From Synechococcus sp. CS-1330 (GTDB lineage: Bacteria; Cyanobacteriota; Cyanobacteriia; PCC-6307; Cyanobiaceae), in the NCBI GenBank assembly GCA_025128025.1, contig JAHLYR010000018.1, positions 1-64,000 of the forward strand: a stretch of 64,000 nucleotides of DNA, written 5' to 3'. Below the pieces are notes generated by a model, which ran no database searches, was not told the origin of the DNA, and saw only the letters and a program-made list of their open reading frames with translations. Shown here one piece after another: positions 55,283-63,917 of the stretch. Both the position numbers and the translations under genes were made by a program. Position 1 is the first letter of the stretch. Each line of letters opens with the position of its first letter.

Positions 55283-56902
55283 CTACTCCCATTCGATGGT
55301 GCCCGGCGGTTTGCTGGTGATATCGAGCACCACCCGGTTCACGCCCTTGACCTCATTGACGATGCGGTTGGAGATTTTCTCGAGTAGGTCGTAGGGAAGG
55401 CGAGACCAATCGGCCGTCATGCCGTCTTCCGAGGAGACGCAGCGCAGCACGATCGGGAAGGCATAGGTGCGTTTATCGCCCATCACCCCAACGCTGCGCA
55501 CAGGCAGCAACACGGCAAAAGCCTGCCAGATCTCGTTGTAGAGGCCCGCCTCCTTCACCTCCTCGCGCACAACCAGGTCGGCGTCACGAAGGATATTGAG
55601 CTTCTCGCTGGTGACCTCACCGAGGATGCGAATCGCCAGACCAGGACCGGGGAAGGGGTGCCGGCCAACGATTTCCTGGGGCAGGCCCAGGCTGCGGCCC
55701 ACCTTGCGCACCTCGTCTTTAAACAAACGACGCAGGGGTTCCACCAGCTTGAACTGCAGATCCTTGGGCAGGCCACCAACGTTATGGTGGCTTTTGATCT
55801 TCACCGCCACCCGCTCACCGGTTTTGGGATCAATACCCGTGCCGGCGCTCTCGATGACATCGGGATAGAGGGTGCCCTGGGCCAGGTAGTCGAAGGGGCC
55901 GAGGCGCTTGCTCTCCTCTTCAAACACCCGGATGAATTCCGTGCCGATCAGCTTGCGCTTCTCCTCCGGGTCGGTGATGCCATCGAGCTTGCTGATGAAG
56001 CGCTCGCGGGCATTGATGTATTCCACATTGATGTGGAAGCGCTTGTCGAAAAACTCCACCAGAAACTCAGGCTCGCCTTTGCGCATGAAGCCTTGATCGA
56101 TGAACATGCAGGTGAGCTGGTCGCCAATCGCCTTGTGCAGCAAAAAGGCGAGGGTGGAGGAATCAACGCCTCCCGAGAGCGCCAGCAACACCTTCTTATC
56201 GCCGACTTGCGCGCGCACATCAGCCACCGCTTCATCAATGAAAGCTGCTGTGGTCCAATCGGCCTCACAACCACAAATGTGGTAAACGAAATTGCGCAGC
56301 ATTGCCATGCCGCCGGTGGAGTGCACCACCTCGGGGTGAAACTGCACGCCGTATAGGCGCCGCTGGTGATCAGCGACGGCGGCCTCTGGGGTGTTGTCGG
56401 TGTGAGCCAGCCGCAAGAAGCCCTCGGGTAGCCGTTCCACCGAGTCGCCGTGGCTCATCCACATCGTCGAGCCGTCTTCGACGTTGGTGAGCAAATCGAT
56501 CGGGTCATCAACGTGCAGCGGAGCCTTGCCGTATTCCGCCCGACCGGCGGCCACCACCGAGCCACCCAGCTGCTGCACCATCAGCTGCATGCCGTAGCAA
56601 ACTCCCAGCACCGGAATTCCTAGCTCCCAGATAGCCGGGTCGCACACGGGAGCCCCCGGCTCATACACCGAACTGGGACCGCCGCTGAGAATGATGCCCC
56701 GGGGGGCAATCGCCCGCAGCTCCTCGGCCGTGGTGGTGTAGCCCATCACCAGGGAGAAGACTTCCGTTTCCCTCACCCGCCTGGCGATCAGCTCCGAATA
56801 CTGGGAGCCGAAATCAAGAATCACAATCGCCGGATAGCGCGTCGACTGGGAGGTGGCGTCGAGCTGGGGCACTGGGGCGGTAGGGGAAGCGGTGGAAGAC
56901 AT
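55283..56902 (-). CDS. guaA: GMP synthase (glutamine-hydrolysing)
   Basis: It aminates XMP to GMP. The frame is open to 57259, but the family starts near 56902 ([20 protein letters not shown]), with the glutamine amidotransferase first: [39 protein letters not shown] with Cys102 as nucleophile, and FHPEVVHS with the catalytic His. The ATP pyrophosphatase follows, [17 protein letters not shown] near residue 240, and then the dimer domain with [13 protein letters not shown]. Length 539 aa is normal. The extra upstream frame overlaps cbiD. Confidence 0.97.
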   Translation of the reverse strand: MSSTASPTAPVPQLDATSQSTRYPAIVILDFGSQYSELIARRVRETEVFSLVMGYTTTAEELRAIAPRGIILSGGPSSVYEPGAPVCDPAIWELGIPVLGVCYGMQLMVQQLGGSVVAAGRAEYGKAPLHVDDPIDLLTNVEDGSTMWMSHGDSVERLPEGFLRLAHTDNTPEAAVADHQRRLYGVQFHPEVVHSTGGMAMLRNFVYHICGCEADWTTAAFIDEAVADVRAQVGDKKVLLALSGGVDSSTLAFLLHKAIGDQLTCMFIDQGFMRKGEPEFLVEFFDKRFHINVEYINARERFISKLDGITDPEEKRKLIGTEFIRVFEEESKRLGPFDYLAQGTLYPDVIESAGTGIDPKTGERVAVKIKSHHNVGGLPKDLQFKLVEPLRRLFKDEVRKVGRSLGLPQEIVGRHPFPGPGLAIRILGEVTSEKLNILRDADLVVREEVKEAGLYNEIWQAFAVLLPVRSVGVMGDKRTYAFPIVLRCVSSEDGMTADWSRLPYDLLEKISNRIVNEVKGVNRVVLDITSKPPGTIEWE

Positions 56903-56936
56903 CGACAACGCTGGGCCCTGGAGCATTCGAACCAGC

Positions 56937-58127
56937 CTAGGCGTCGCTCCGGGCAGGGCTGCGTAAAGCCGTGAGCAACTCCAAGCCAACCGGGCCCTGG
57001 CCGCAGATCTGGCGGGAGCGATCGAACAGCACGGCCCCCACCGCCATCGACTCCTGGCCATAGCGGGCCAGGTAGCGCAGGCTGCGCTGCTCCACCGCCG
57101 CAGCAATGGCCTGACGCAGCTGCTCGGCCCGCGGAGCGTCCCGCTGGGCCAGCTCTGCGAGGGCCGCCTCCACGGTGGGGGCGTCGTGGAGGGCTTGCAG
57201 GGCCTCCCCCCCCAGTCCGGCCAAGGCCGCCAGGGCCGTGAGCACCTCCGCGCGGCCATCGGCCAGATGGTGGTGGGTGTGGAAGATGCCGCCGGCCAAC
57301 TTGATCAATTTGCCCTGATAACCCAGCAGCAGCAGGCGGCGCACGCCGACCTCGGCCGCCGCCACGAGCAGCGGTCCGAGCCAGTTGCCCGCCTTGAGCA
57401 GCAGCTCAGGCGGCAAACCCAGCCTGGGCGCCAGATCGAGCCCGTTCTCACCGATCACCAGCACCAGATCAGCGCAGAAAGCAGGCGCTGCGGCGCGTTC
57501 GCGCAAAGCCGCAAGGGCCTGGGCCAGCTGGTCGGGGCCGGCGCTGCGCTGCACCTCAGCCTGGGTGCCGATCAAGGCCAAGCCATCCACCACGCCAAAG
57601 GCGGCATTGCTGGTGCGCTCGGCCAGACGCCTGCCCTCTGGAATCACCACCTGCAGCTCCAAACGCCGTCCCGGCGGCAGCAGGGGCCGCAGGTTGCACT
57701 CGAGCAGCTGTTCGGCATAGGCCGACACGCACGCCTCACCACTGGCATGGAGCACCCCAACCCCCTCGCCAGCCCGCAACTCGAGCCACTTACCTGGCCC
57801 CTCCAGCCAGCGCAATTGCACCCATAGCTGCAGGCCACGGGTGAGGTCGAGCACCTCCGGCCCCGGATCGCAGCTGGCCATGGCCAGCACCCAGCCATCG
57901 GCCAAGGGCGCGGCCACTTGCACCGGCACCCGGGCGGGCAGCTCGCCGGCTGCCTCCGCTTCGGGATGGAGCCAAAGGGGCTGGTAACGCTGCCAGGGCT
58001 GGCCGAGCAGGGTCACCAGGGCCGCCCGGGCTGCGGCCGTGAGCCACACCGGCACCGTGTATCCGGCAGTGGCATCCGCCGAAGAAGCCTCGATTTGGGT
58101 CAGCTCACGCAACGGGCAAAAGAACAC
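56937..58127 (-). CDS. cbiD: Cobalt-precorrin-5B C1-methyltransferase
   Basis: It methylates C1 of the corrin ring in the early-cobalt route to vitamin B12. The start is GTG at 58127, giving 396 residues. [54 protein letters not shown] and [18 protein letters not shown] match CbiD. The Gly-rich N-terminal region and the His cluster are typical, though the exact catalytic residues are not established. guaA follows after 34 bases. Confidence 0.9.
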   Translation of the reverse strand: MFFCPLRELTQIEASSADATAGYTVPVWLTAAARAALVTLLGQPWQRYQPLWLHPEAEAAGELPARVPVQVAAPLADGWVLAMASCDPGPEVLDLTRGLQLWVQLRWLEGPGKWLELRAGEGVGVLHASGEACVSAYAEQLLECNLRPLLPPGRRLELQVVIPEGRRLAERTSNAAFGVVDGLALIGTQAEVQRSAGPDQLAQALAALRERAAAPAFCADLVLVIGENGLDLAPRLGLPPELLLKAGNWLGPLLVAAAEVGVRRLLLLGYQGKLIKLAGGIFHTHHHLADGRAEVLTALAALAGLGGEALQALHDAPTVEAALAELAQRDAPRAEQLRQAIAAAVEQRSLRYLARYGQESMAVGAVLFDRSRQICGQGPVGLELLTALRSPARSDA

Positions 58128-58184
58128 TGGTTTTTTATGGTGGTTGATTGTGCGGTCCGCCGCCGCCCGCTGTACCCCCTAGCC

Positions 58185-59339
58185 ATGCAGGACAAACTCA
58201 GCCTGATGATCCCCGGCCCCACCCCGGTGCCGGAGCGCGTCCTGCTTGCCATGGGCCGCCATCCGATCGGCCACCGCAGCGCCGACTTTCAGAAAATCGT
58301 TAAACGCACCACCCAACAGCTGCAGTGGCTGCATCAGACAAAGGGCGACGTGCTGGTGATCACGGGCAGCGGCACCGCTGCCATGGAGGCGGGAATTATC
58401 AACGTGCTGAGCAAGGGCGACACGGTGCTCTGCGGCGACAACGGCAAGTTTGGCGAGCGCTGGGTGAAGCTGGCCAAGGCCTATGGCCTGAACGTGCAGG
58501 TGGTCCAGGCCGAATGGGGCCAGCCCCTAGATCCCGAGGCCTTCCGCGCCGCCCTTGAAGCCGACACTGCCAAAGCGATCAAGGCCGTGATCCTCACCCA
58601 CTCGGAAACCTCCACTGGGGTGATCAACGATCTGCAGACCATCGCCTCGCACGTAAAGGACCACGGCACCGCCCTCTGCATCGCCGACTGCGTCACAAGC
58701 CTGGGTGCCTGCAATGTGCCCATGGAGGACTGGGGCATCGACGTGATCGGTTCCGGCTCCCAGAAGGGCTACATGATGCCGCCGGGGTTGGCTTTCGTGG
58801 CCATGAGCGACCGGGCCTGGGAAGCCTGCAAGCACTCAGATCTGCCGAAGTTTTATCTGGATCTGGCCAAATACCGCAAATCGGCCCATGCCGACAGCAA
58901 CCCCTTCACCCCTGCCATCAACCTCTACTTCGCCCTCGAAGCAGCCTTGGAAATGATGCAGGCAGAGGGTCTTGAAAAGATCTTCGCCCGCCATGCCCGT
59001 CACCGGGCGGCGGCCCAGGCAGGCATGAAGGCGATTGGTCTGCCCCTCTATGCCGCGGAGGGCTGTGGCAGCCCGGCCATCACCGCTGTGGCACCAGAAG
59101 GCATCGACGCCGAAGCGATGCGCAAAGCCGTGAAAGAAAAGTTCGACATCCTGCTGGCTGGTGGCCAAGATCACCTCAAGGGCAAGGTGTTCCGCATCGG
59201 CCACCTGGGCTTTGTTTGTGATCGCGACGTGCTCACCGCCGTAGCTGCCATCGAAGCAACCCTGCAGGATCTGGGCTTACACAAAGGCAGCGCCGGTGCA
59301 GGTGTAGCCGCCTGCGCAGCAGCCCTGGCCCAAGGCTGA
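58185..59339 (+). CDS. Class V aminotransferase (serine/alanine-glyoxylate type)
   Basis: A PLP enzyme that turns glyoxylate into glycine with serine or alanine as donor, a step of cyanobacterial photorespiration. The start at 58185 (MQDKLSLMIPGPTPVPERV) is that of the family; the open frame from 57918 lies over cbiD. TGSGTAAMEAGIINVL, LTHSETSTGVINDL, ADCVTSLGA, and GSGSQKGYMMPPGL with the PLP Lys are seen. 384 aa is normal. A tRNA-Gly follows, about 70 bases after the stop; that adjacency is probably chance. Confidence 0.92.
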   Translation: MQDKLSLMIPGPTPVPERVLLAMGRHPIGHRSADFQKIVKRTTQQLQWLHQTKGDVLVITGSGTAAMEAGIINVLSKGDTVLCGDNGKFGERWVKLAKAYGLNVQVVQAEWGQPLDPEAFRAALEADTAKAIKAVILTHSETSTGVINDLQTIASHVKDHGTALCIADCVTSLGACNVPMEDWGIDVIGSGSQKGYMMPPGLAFVAMSDRAWEACKHSDLPKFYLDLAKYRKSAHADSNPFTPAINLYFALEAALEMMQAEGLEKIFARHARHRAAAQAGMKAIGLPLYAAEGCGSPAITAVAPEGIDAEAMRKAVKEKFDILLAGGQDHLKGKVFRIGHLGFVCDRDVLTAVAAIEATLQDLGLHKGSAGAGVAACAAALAQG

Positions 59340-59409
59340 GCAAACGTCCGGGGAGGGCGGGCTTTGCGCCGTTCTCCCCAAGACTCTGCTAATTTAATTT
59401 ATACACCTT

Positions 59410-59481
59410 GCGGGTGTAATTCAGTGGTAGAATGTCAGCTTCCCAAGCTGAACGTCGCCGGTTCGAATCCGGTCACCCGCT
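59410..59481 (+). tRNA. tRNA-Gly (anticodon CCC)
   Basis: A complete cloverleaf. The acceptor stem is GCGGGTG with CACCCGC. The anticodon loop is TTCCCAA in a TCAGC/GCTGA stem, which gives anticodon CCC and reads GGG codons. The T arm is GCCGGTTCGAATCCGGT with one G-T pair, and the discriminator base is T at 59481. CCA is not encoded. Confidence 0.96.
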
Positions 59482-59491
59482 TTATTCTCAG

Positions 59492-59507
59492 GCCCTGGAT
59501 TTAGGGC
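59492..59507 (+). terminator. Hairpin after tRNA-Gly
   Basis: GCCCTG and TAGGGC form a 6-pair stem with one G-T pair, beginning 11 bases after the tRNA. No T run follows, though TTTATT stands just before it. It may help 3' end formation. Confidence 0.4.
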
Positions 59508-59556
59508 AGAGGCGTATTCGGTCAGAGCCGAATTGGTCCAGAGAAATTAGCCTGAT

Positions 59557-59790
59557 TCAGCCACGAGGCTTAATCAGCTGCAAAACCTGGGGGCCGGTAG
59601 CCGCCATCCGGCGCTCCCCATCCAAAGCCGCAATGATGAAGCGCGCGGCCTGGGACAAATCTCCTTGTTCAGCAGCATGGCGCGCCCGAGCCTCATCAGC
59701 CCGAATCGAAACAAGAAATCGTTCGCGCCCGTCAGGGGAGGGTGCGGCCAACGAAGAAGTACGCGCAGGACTAGTAAAAAAGGCGGTCAT
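59557..59790 (-). CDS. Small protein of unknown function
   Basis: The frame allows a GTG at 59820 or the ATG at 59790, which I prefer, giving 77 residues (MTAFFTSPARTSSLAAPSPD). The core GRERFLVSIRADEARARHAAEQGDL (shown in part) followed by AARFIIAALDGERRMAATG looks like a compact alpha/beta unit, not a random shadow frame. I know no function. It faces the tRNA-Gly gene and stands alone, with 163 bases in front of it in which I see nothing but a weak inverted repeat. Confidence 0.55.
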   Translation of the reverse strand: MTAFFTSPARTSSLAAPSPDGRERFLVSIRADEARARHAAEQGDLSQAARFIIAALDGERRMAATGPQVLQLIKPRG

Positions 59791-59953
59791 CTCAACGGTA
59801 TCTGAACGGGAATGGCTCACGCAAAATCGGTTTTTGCCATCCTGGCAAGGGTTGATATATCCCCTTCAAGATCAAAGCATTCATTTTCATCATACGCCAG
59901 GCTGAACATGACCAGTGAAAACATCACCCAGCGCACCCACGCTCCCCCCGGCT

Positions 59954-60211
59954 TCAGGTTCCTGGCTCTTCCCGGTTGCCACCCAATGCGGCAATTTGAT
60001 CACGCAAAGCTTGGGATCGCTGCTCATCCCCCCGGGTGAGGGCCACTGCAAGTGCAAACTCCAGCTTCTCCAACTGGTGCTCCCCCTCTCCAGAGGTAGG
60101 TGGGTAGCCGCTGCGGCCGGCAGAAGCCTGGTTGGCAACCGACTGACCTAAGCCCGAGGCTTGCGAACAGCGATTGTTGGAGCCGTTTTGGGAGGGTGTG
60201 GGGTATGCCAT
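59954..60211 (-). CDS. Small protein with helical C-terminus
   Basis: 85 residues. The first 45 are polar, Ser/Gly/Gln-rich and likely disordered. The last 40 (QLEKLEFALAVALTRGDEQR and ALRDQIAALGG) form an amphipathic helix pair with strong coding character. The ATG at 60211 is clean. It is the second of three minus-strand small genes. Function unknown. Confidence 0.62.
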   Translation of the reverse strand: MAYPTPSQNGSNNRCSQASGLGQSVANQASAGRSGYPPTSGEGEHQLEKLEFALAVALTRGDEQRSQALRDQIAALGGNREEPGT

Positions 60212-60255
60212 AACTTCTTTCTTCCTATTCTGACACCGCTGGCCAGCCCCCGGGA

Positions 60256-60561
60256 TCAGGCCGCTGACGCCATTTCATTGTTTTGATCGGTGATCTTATC
60301 TTGATTGGTGAGCTCGTCTTGATAAGTGACCTCGTTGTTGTCGGTGAGCTCGAGCAAGGCGCGACAGTCGACCAGCAGTCTTTCAACGTTGTCGAGACTG
60401 GTGATCTCCTGGGGATCACGCTCCCCCTGGCGATCAAGTTGCAGCTCCGTGGCTTCCAAACGCTGCTCAAGCCTCACAAGCCGCTGGGAGAGGGCATGCA
60501 CGGTTTGGGCCAAATCCTCAGCATTACGGCTGATGCGGAAGGAAACCGACTCGAAAGCCAT
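60256..60561 (-). CDS. Small coiled-coil protein
   Basis: 101 residues from the ATG at 60561 (MAFESVSFRISRNAEDLAQT). Residues 12-50 form a coiled coil (VHALSQRLVRLEQRLEATEL). A central part (SLDNVERLLVDCRALLEL) continues as helix, and the C-terminal 30 residues are an Asp/Asn/Thr-rich run of imperfect repeats based on ELTNQDK-like units, probably disordered. It stops 44 bases before the next small gene and may share its message. I know no function. Confidence 0.6.
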   Translation of the reverse strand: MAFESVSFRISRNAEDLAQTVHALSQRLVRLEQRLEATELQLDRQGERDPQEITSLDNVERLLVDCRALLELTDNNEVTYQDELTNQDKITDQNNEMASAA

Positions 60562-60699
60562 GGCAATCAGGGCATGGGAGCCGATCACAACACACAAACC
60601 AGCCTCAGCCAAGCCCAGAGCGCTTCCCTGCCCCAGACTCGACTTAGGCCAAAGAGCTCGATACGTTGGGCCCCGGTATCCCTGTTGACGCCCCAGGCC

Positions 60700-61137
60700 A
60701 TGGCACTAAAAATGACTTTCGGGCAGATTCCCGGACTGCGCCGTGCCCTGCTCGTCTTGCTTGGCAGCGCTGCTGGATTCGGCCTCGCCCTACCCGGCCA
60801 GGCCCAGACTGCTGAGGCCAACACAGCCGCCGCCAACGCGGGCTCAGGGGGCAAGGGGGCTCAGATTTATTGCTTTATGCGCAACAGCGGCAACAGCCAT
60901 CAAGTGAGCTGGGATGCCGCCTACGCGGTGATCAAACGCCAAAACGACAAACTGTTCAAGACCTCCCCGGAGCACGCCGCGGTGATGATCACGGAAGCTG
61001 TGGTGCAGAACCCCAGCGTGTTTCCCGACTGTGGCCGCTACCTAGGTGACCTGTTCGCAAAGCCCGAAGCCAAGCCAGAAGCCAGCACCAGCCCAGCGCC
61101 TGGCGGCACCTCCCGCAATGAGCGCCTGGGTCAATAA
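60700..61137 (+). CDS. Exported cyanobacterial protein (DUF6554-like)
   Basis: A 145-residue protein with a signal peptide (LRRALLVLLGSAAGFGLALPG, cut after AQA near residue 36). The mature core, IYCFMRNSGNSHQVSWDAAY and VIKRQNDKLFKTSPEHAAVM plus NPSVFPDCGRYLGDLF, has two Cys that could pair. I believe this matches a small family of cyanobacterial exported proteins (DUF6554), but from memory only. The start may be 60700 or 60712. Its last 20 bases overlap the start of the lipoprotein gene downstream. Confidence 0.72.
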   Translation: MALKMTFGQIPGLRRALLVLLGSAAGFGLALPGQAQTAEANTAAANAGSGGKGAQIYCFMRNSGNSHQVSWDAAYAVIKRQNDKLFKTSPEHAAVMITEAVVQNPSVFPDCGRYLGDLFAKPEAKPEASTSPAPGGTSRNERLGQ

Positions 61138-61558
61138 GGCGCGCGAATATTTGTGCCGAGACGAATGCCGAAGCGGATGCCGAGGGGGGGGCAGCTTGGC
61201 CGCCCTGGCCGGGCTGCTCCTGCTTGCCGGTGGCTGCGCTGAAGCGCCCCTCCCCCAGCGCCAGGTACGCAGCGACGACTGCCTGCAAACCGTGCAGCTC
61301 GACCAACTAACGGAGCAGATCCGCCGCTGCGATGCCGTGGTGGCGGCATTTCCAACCAACCCAGGCCCTCTCAACGATCGCTACTTGCTGCACAGCCTGG
61401 CGGGCAACGAGGCGGCAGCTTGCGCTGATATCAACCGGGCTGCAGCCCTTGCCCGCTCTAAAGCGCCAGCCAGCCTGGATCCCCAACTGCGCACCGATCT
61501 GAACCTGCGTCAACAGCTCTGTAGGGAAGGCGGTAGCAAAGCCCGGCCCCAACCCTGA
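61118..61558 (+). CDS. Small lipoprotein candidate
   Basis: 146 residues from the ATG at 61118, which overlaps the end of the previous gene. A basic N-terminus with several Cys is followed by a hydrophobic export segment ending LLLLAGGCAEAP, in which the Cys would be lipidated. The mature part has three to four further Cys (DDCLQTVQ, RRCDAVVAAF, AACADINRA, QQLCREGG), probably in disulfides, and helical repeats like those of short TPR-type proteins (RYLLHSLAGNEAA). It converges on the SNF2-type helicase gene 7 bases away. Function unknown; periplasmic location inferred. Confidence 0.68.
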   Translation: MSAWVNKAREYLCRDECRSGCRGGGSLAALAGLLLLAGGCAEAPLPQRQVRSDDCLQTVQLDQLTEQIRRCDAVVAAFPTNPGPLNDRYLLHSLAGNEAAACADINRAAALARSKAPASLDPQLRTDLNLRQQLCREGGSKARPQP

Positions 61559-61564
61559 GCAGCA

Positions 61565-63178
61565 TCACCAGCGACCCATCAGATCTCGCATCATGGCCGG
61601 CAAACTGCGGCGCTCCAGCAGCTGGGAGCGGCGCTGCAACAACACGGCGATGCGCTCAGCCTTACTGGCCAGCAAGCCGTCCACCAACTGGTCGGCAACC
61701 CCCAACTGCAGCCAATGGCTGGTGAGGCAGGCCCCCATGCCAATGCGGTGACAGCGATCTTCTGCCTGTTCCGCATCCCCTGGTGTCCAGGGGCGCTCAA
61801 TTAGCACCACATGCCGCGCCCGGTGCAGGGTGAAGCCCAAGCCCCCGGTGCCATAGGTAGCGATCAGGAGGGAATGCTCACCGCGCTGAAACGCATCAAC
61901 CTGGGCCTGGCGCTGGGCCGGCGGCAGGGCGCCGGTGAGGACACAACTGGCTTCAAAACTGCGGTGCAACATCTCAGCCGTGGCCACGAAGGCCGTAAAC
62001 ACCACCACCGCCTCGCCCTTGGCCAGCAACTGAGCCACCAGGGCCCGGGTGGCTGGAAGTTTGTAATCGGAGCCGATCTGGCGCAGGGCAGTGAGCACGG
62101 CCAGCAGCTCGGCATCGCGGCGCACCTCACCGAGGGCAGCCCGACGGCGGTAGTCGTCAACCTTGGCCTGCAAGCGGTGCTGAAAGCCGCGGGCCGAAGG
62201 CTCATCCAGCTCCACGGGCCACAGCTGGCGCAGCTTGGGGGGCAGGTCGAGGCAATCCTGCTTTCGGCGATGCAGCACCAGGGGCCGCACTAGCCGCTGC
62301 AGGTCTTCCAAGTGGCTGGCCCCATTCGCCTGCCAGAGGCGCCGTCCGCCCTGCTCGCGCCAGTGGCCCTGGCAGAAGAGTTCCTCAAAGGCCCGTTGGT
62401 CTCGGGCGAGGGGGTGGCCGATCGCCGCCAGCAGGGGAAATAACTGGGCTGGGCGGCCATTTTTCATCGGCGTGCCGGTCAGTAGCCAGATGGCTCGCAG
62501 CCGGGGGTGGCGGGCCAGGCGCAGCAGCCCCTGGCTGCGGCGGGTATGGCCGTTTTGGGCGAAGTGGGCCTCATCGGCGATCAGCACGGTGCCGGCGGGT
62601 GGCAAGGCGTCGGGAAGCCGGGCCCAGCTGTGCAGCTCCAGATGCAGGCCAAGGCTGGCCGCCTCGCCCTGCCAATGGTCGTGCAGACCAACCGGGGCAA
62701 TCACCAGGATGCGGCAATCGGCTTGGCGCACCATGGCCCGGGCCGCCATCAGGGCCGTGAGCGTCTTACCCAAGCCCATGGCATCCGCCAGCACGGCGCC
62801 GCGACGGGCCAGCAGCCAGCGCACCGCGGCCCGCTGATGGGCAAAGAGGAGCCGGCCATCCAGCAGGGGCTGCTCCAAATCTGCCGACGCCACCAACTGC
62901 CGATGGGGCGGCAGGGGGGGCAGGGGCTGCTCCAGCCAGGCGAGCCACTGGGCCAGCTCGGGCTGCACAGGAAACCGACCCGCCAGGGCGTGCTGCAAGG
63001 CGGCGGCAGCTTCTAGGGGAAACGACCAGCAACGCTGCCGACCCGACCAACTCCCCCGGGGGCGGATCGCCCGCAACTGGGCCTGGGTGACCGCGTCGTA
63101 GGGGCTAACCACCTCAATCAAACCCGTCGCCCCCAGCCGCAGCAGACAGCGCATCCGCGGAAGTGCAATCGTCGACAC
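61565..63178 (-). CDS. SNF2/SMARCAL1-like helicase
   Basis: A 537-residue superfamily 2 ATPase. Residues 20-75 resemble a HARP-like substrate domain (YDAVTQAQLRAI, RQRCWSFPLEAAAAL). Then follow ADAMGLGKTLTAL (Walker A, 134-139), IADEAHFAQN (DEAH at 202-205), IWLLTGTPMKN, VVFTAFVATAEML, LIATYGTGGLGFTLHRARHV and AEDRCHRIGM. SMARCAL1-type enzymes rewind or remodel forked DNA. The start is GTG at 63178 or ATG at 63154. It is divergent from an HNH nuclease gene with 29 bases between starts. Confidence 0.88.
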   Translation of the reverse strand: MSTIALPRMRCLLRLGATGLIEVVSPYDAVTQAQLRAIRPRGSWSGRQRCWSFPLEAAAALQHALAGRFPVQPELAQWLAWLEQPLPPLPPHRQLVASADLEQPLLDGRLLFAHQRAAVRWLLARRGAVLADAMGLGKTLTALMAARAMVRQADCRILVIAPVGLHDHWQGEAASLGLHLELHSWARLPDALPPAGTVLIADEAHFAQNGHTRRSQGLLRLARHPRLRAIWLLTGTPMKNGRPAQLFPLLAAIGHPLARDQRAFEELFCQGHWREQGGRRLWQANGASHLEDLQRLVRPLVLHRRKQDCLDLPPKLRQLWPVELDEPSARGFQHRLQAKVDDYRRRAALGEVRRDAELLAVLTALRQIGSDYKLPATRALVAQLLAKGEAVVVFTAFVATAEMLHRSFEASCVLTGALPPAQRQAQVDAFQRGEHSLLIATYGTGGLGFTLHRARHVVLIERPWTPGDAEQAEDRCHRIGMGACLTSHWLQLGVADQLVDGLLASKAERIAVLLQRRSQLLERRSLPAMMRDLMGRW

Positions 63179-63207
63179 ATTGACACCCCAGGTGGTGGGG
63201 GCAAACT

Positions 63208-63651
63208 TTGCTCAACCGAGTCGCGCTGATGCAGGCCAGGGATGGGGTGTTCCTTGAGGATCTCTGTCCCAAATTGCGCGTCAGACGCTGGCGCCAATCC
63301 CTACATCGAATCACCGACCAACACTGCATTTATTGCGGTGAGCGCTCGGAATCAATCGACCACGTGCACCCCCAGAGTCGGGGCGGGCTCAGTGTCACCG
63401 AGAACTGCGTGCCAGCCTGTCTGGCCTGTAATGGCGATAAGGGAGATACGGATGCCTTTGCCTGGTACCGGCGGCAGCCCTTCTACGACCCCCGCCGCTC
63501 CATGGCGATTCGTGCCTGGACCGATGGAGACCTGCGCCTAGCGATGCGGCTGCTGCAGTGGGTACATCCCGGCCAATTGGAAGAACTGGTGGAACCTCAC
63601 CAGACCCGGCAGGCCTCGGCGCCGTTGTGGCGCTGGCAGATGGCCTCCTGA
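63208..63651 (+). CDS. HNH endonuclease family protein
   Basis: 147 residues with a complete HNH/zinc site: CIYC (Cys40, Cys43), IDHVHPQSRGG with Asp51 and His52, ENCVPACLACNGDK with Asn66 and Cys71/Cys74. This fold nicks or cuts double-stranded DNA. The C-terminal part (FYDPRRSMAIRAWTDGDLRL) is helical. The start is TTG at 63208; an ATG at 63229 would also keep the domain. The neighbouring divergent helicase suggests a shared role in DNA repair (inference). The 3' end overlaps the next minus-strand gene by 55 bases. Confidence 0.88.
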   Translation: MLNRVALMQARDGVFLEDLCPKLRVRRWRQSLHRITDQHCIYCGERSESIDHVHPQSRGGLSVTENCVPACLACNGDKGDTDAFAWYRRQPFYDPRRSMAIRAWTDGDLRLAMRLLQWVHPGQLEELVEPHQTRQASAPLWRWQMAS

Positions 63652-63884
63652 ACCTGGGGTCCCTCGGGGGCAACCACCAAAGCCAGCAGCAGCAGCACCC
63701 CCGCCAACACCGCCGGCACGGTGATCTCACGACCACTGGAGCGGGACCGTTGCCTTGGGGAGACCGGCGTCTTAGAGATTGGTGCCGGGAAGTCAAGAGC
63801 AGCCCGCAAGCCCGGCGCAATTGAGCTTGCAGTAAGGCAACCAGTAACAGGAAAGGCTGAGACCGGAAAAGCTGAGACCGTCAT
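63597..63884 (-). CDS. Small single-pass membrane protein
   Basis: Up to 95 residues from the ATG at 63884 (a GTG at 63893 is possible). The first half is low-complexity and may not be translated. The second half has a basic stretch (RQRSRSSGREITVP), one membrane helix (AVLAGVLLLLALVVAP) and a short tail with two Cys (EAICQRHNGAEACRVW). This tail pattern seems to recur in small cyanobacterial proteins, from memory. A start further inside is likely. It overlaps the end of the HNH gene. Function unknown. Confidence 0.5.
   Translation of the reverse strand: MTVSAFPVSAFPVTGCLTASSIAPGLRAALDFPAPISKTPVSPRQRSRSSGREITVPAVLAGVLLLLALVVAPEGPQVQEAICQRHNGAEACRVW
63850..63879. repeat. 15-base direct repeat, two copies
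   Basis: GGAAAGGCTGAGACC is followed at once by GGAAAAGCTGAGACC, with one mismatch. It lies in the 5' part of the small membrane protein gene, where it would encode two SAFPV units, or in its leader if translation starts later. Confidence 0.8.
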
Positions 63885-63917
63885 GGCGATCACTTCAGGA
63901 ATAATACAGGTGTACTC

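Noticed and set aside
56903-57259. Upstream extension of guaA
   Set aside because: It lies over cbiD in another frame; GMP synthases begin near the 56902 start.
59350-59389. Hairpin GGGGAG...CTCCCC before tRNA-Gly as terminator of the aminotransferase
   Set aside because: The stem is interrupted and no T run follows, so I do not list it as a terminator.
59834-59848. TTGCCA-TCC-TGGCAA inverted repeat in the 163-base gap
   Set aside because: Short, loop of three, with no T run after it on either strand; no function can be supported.
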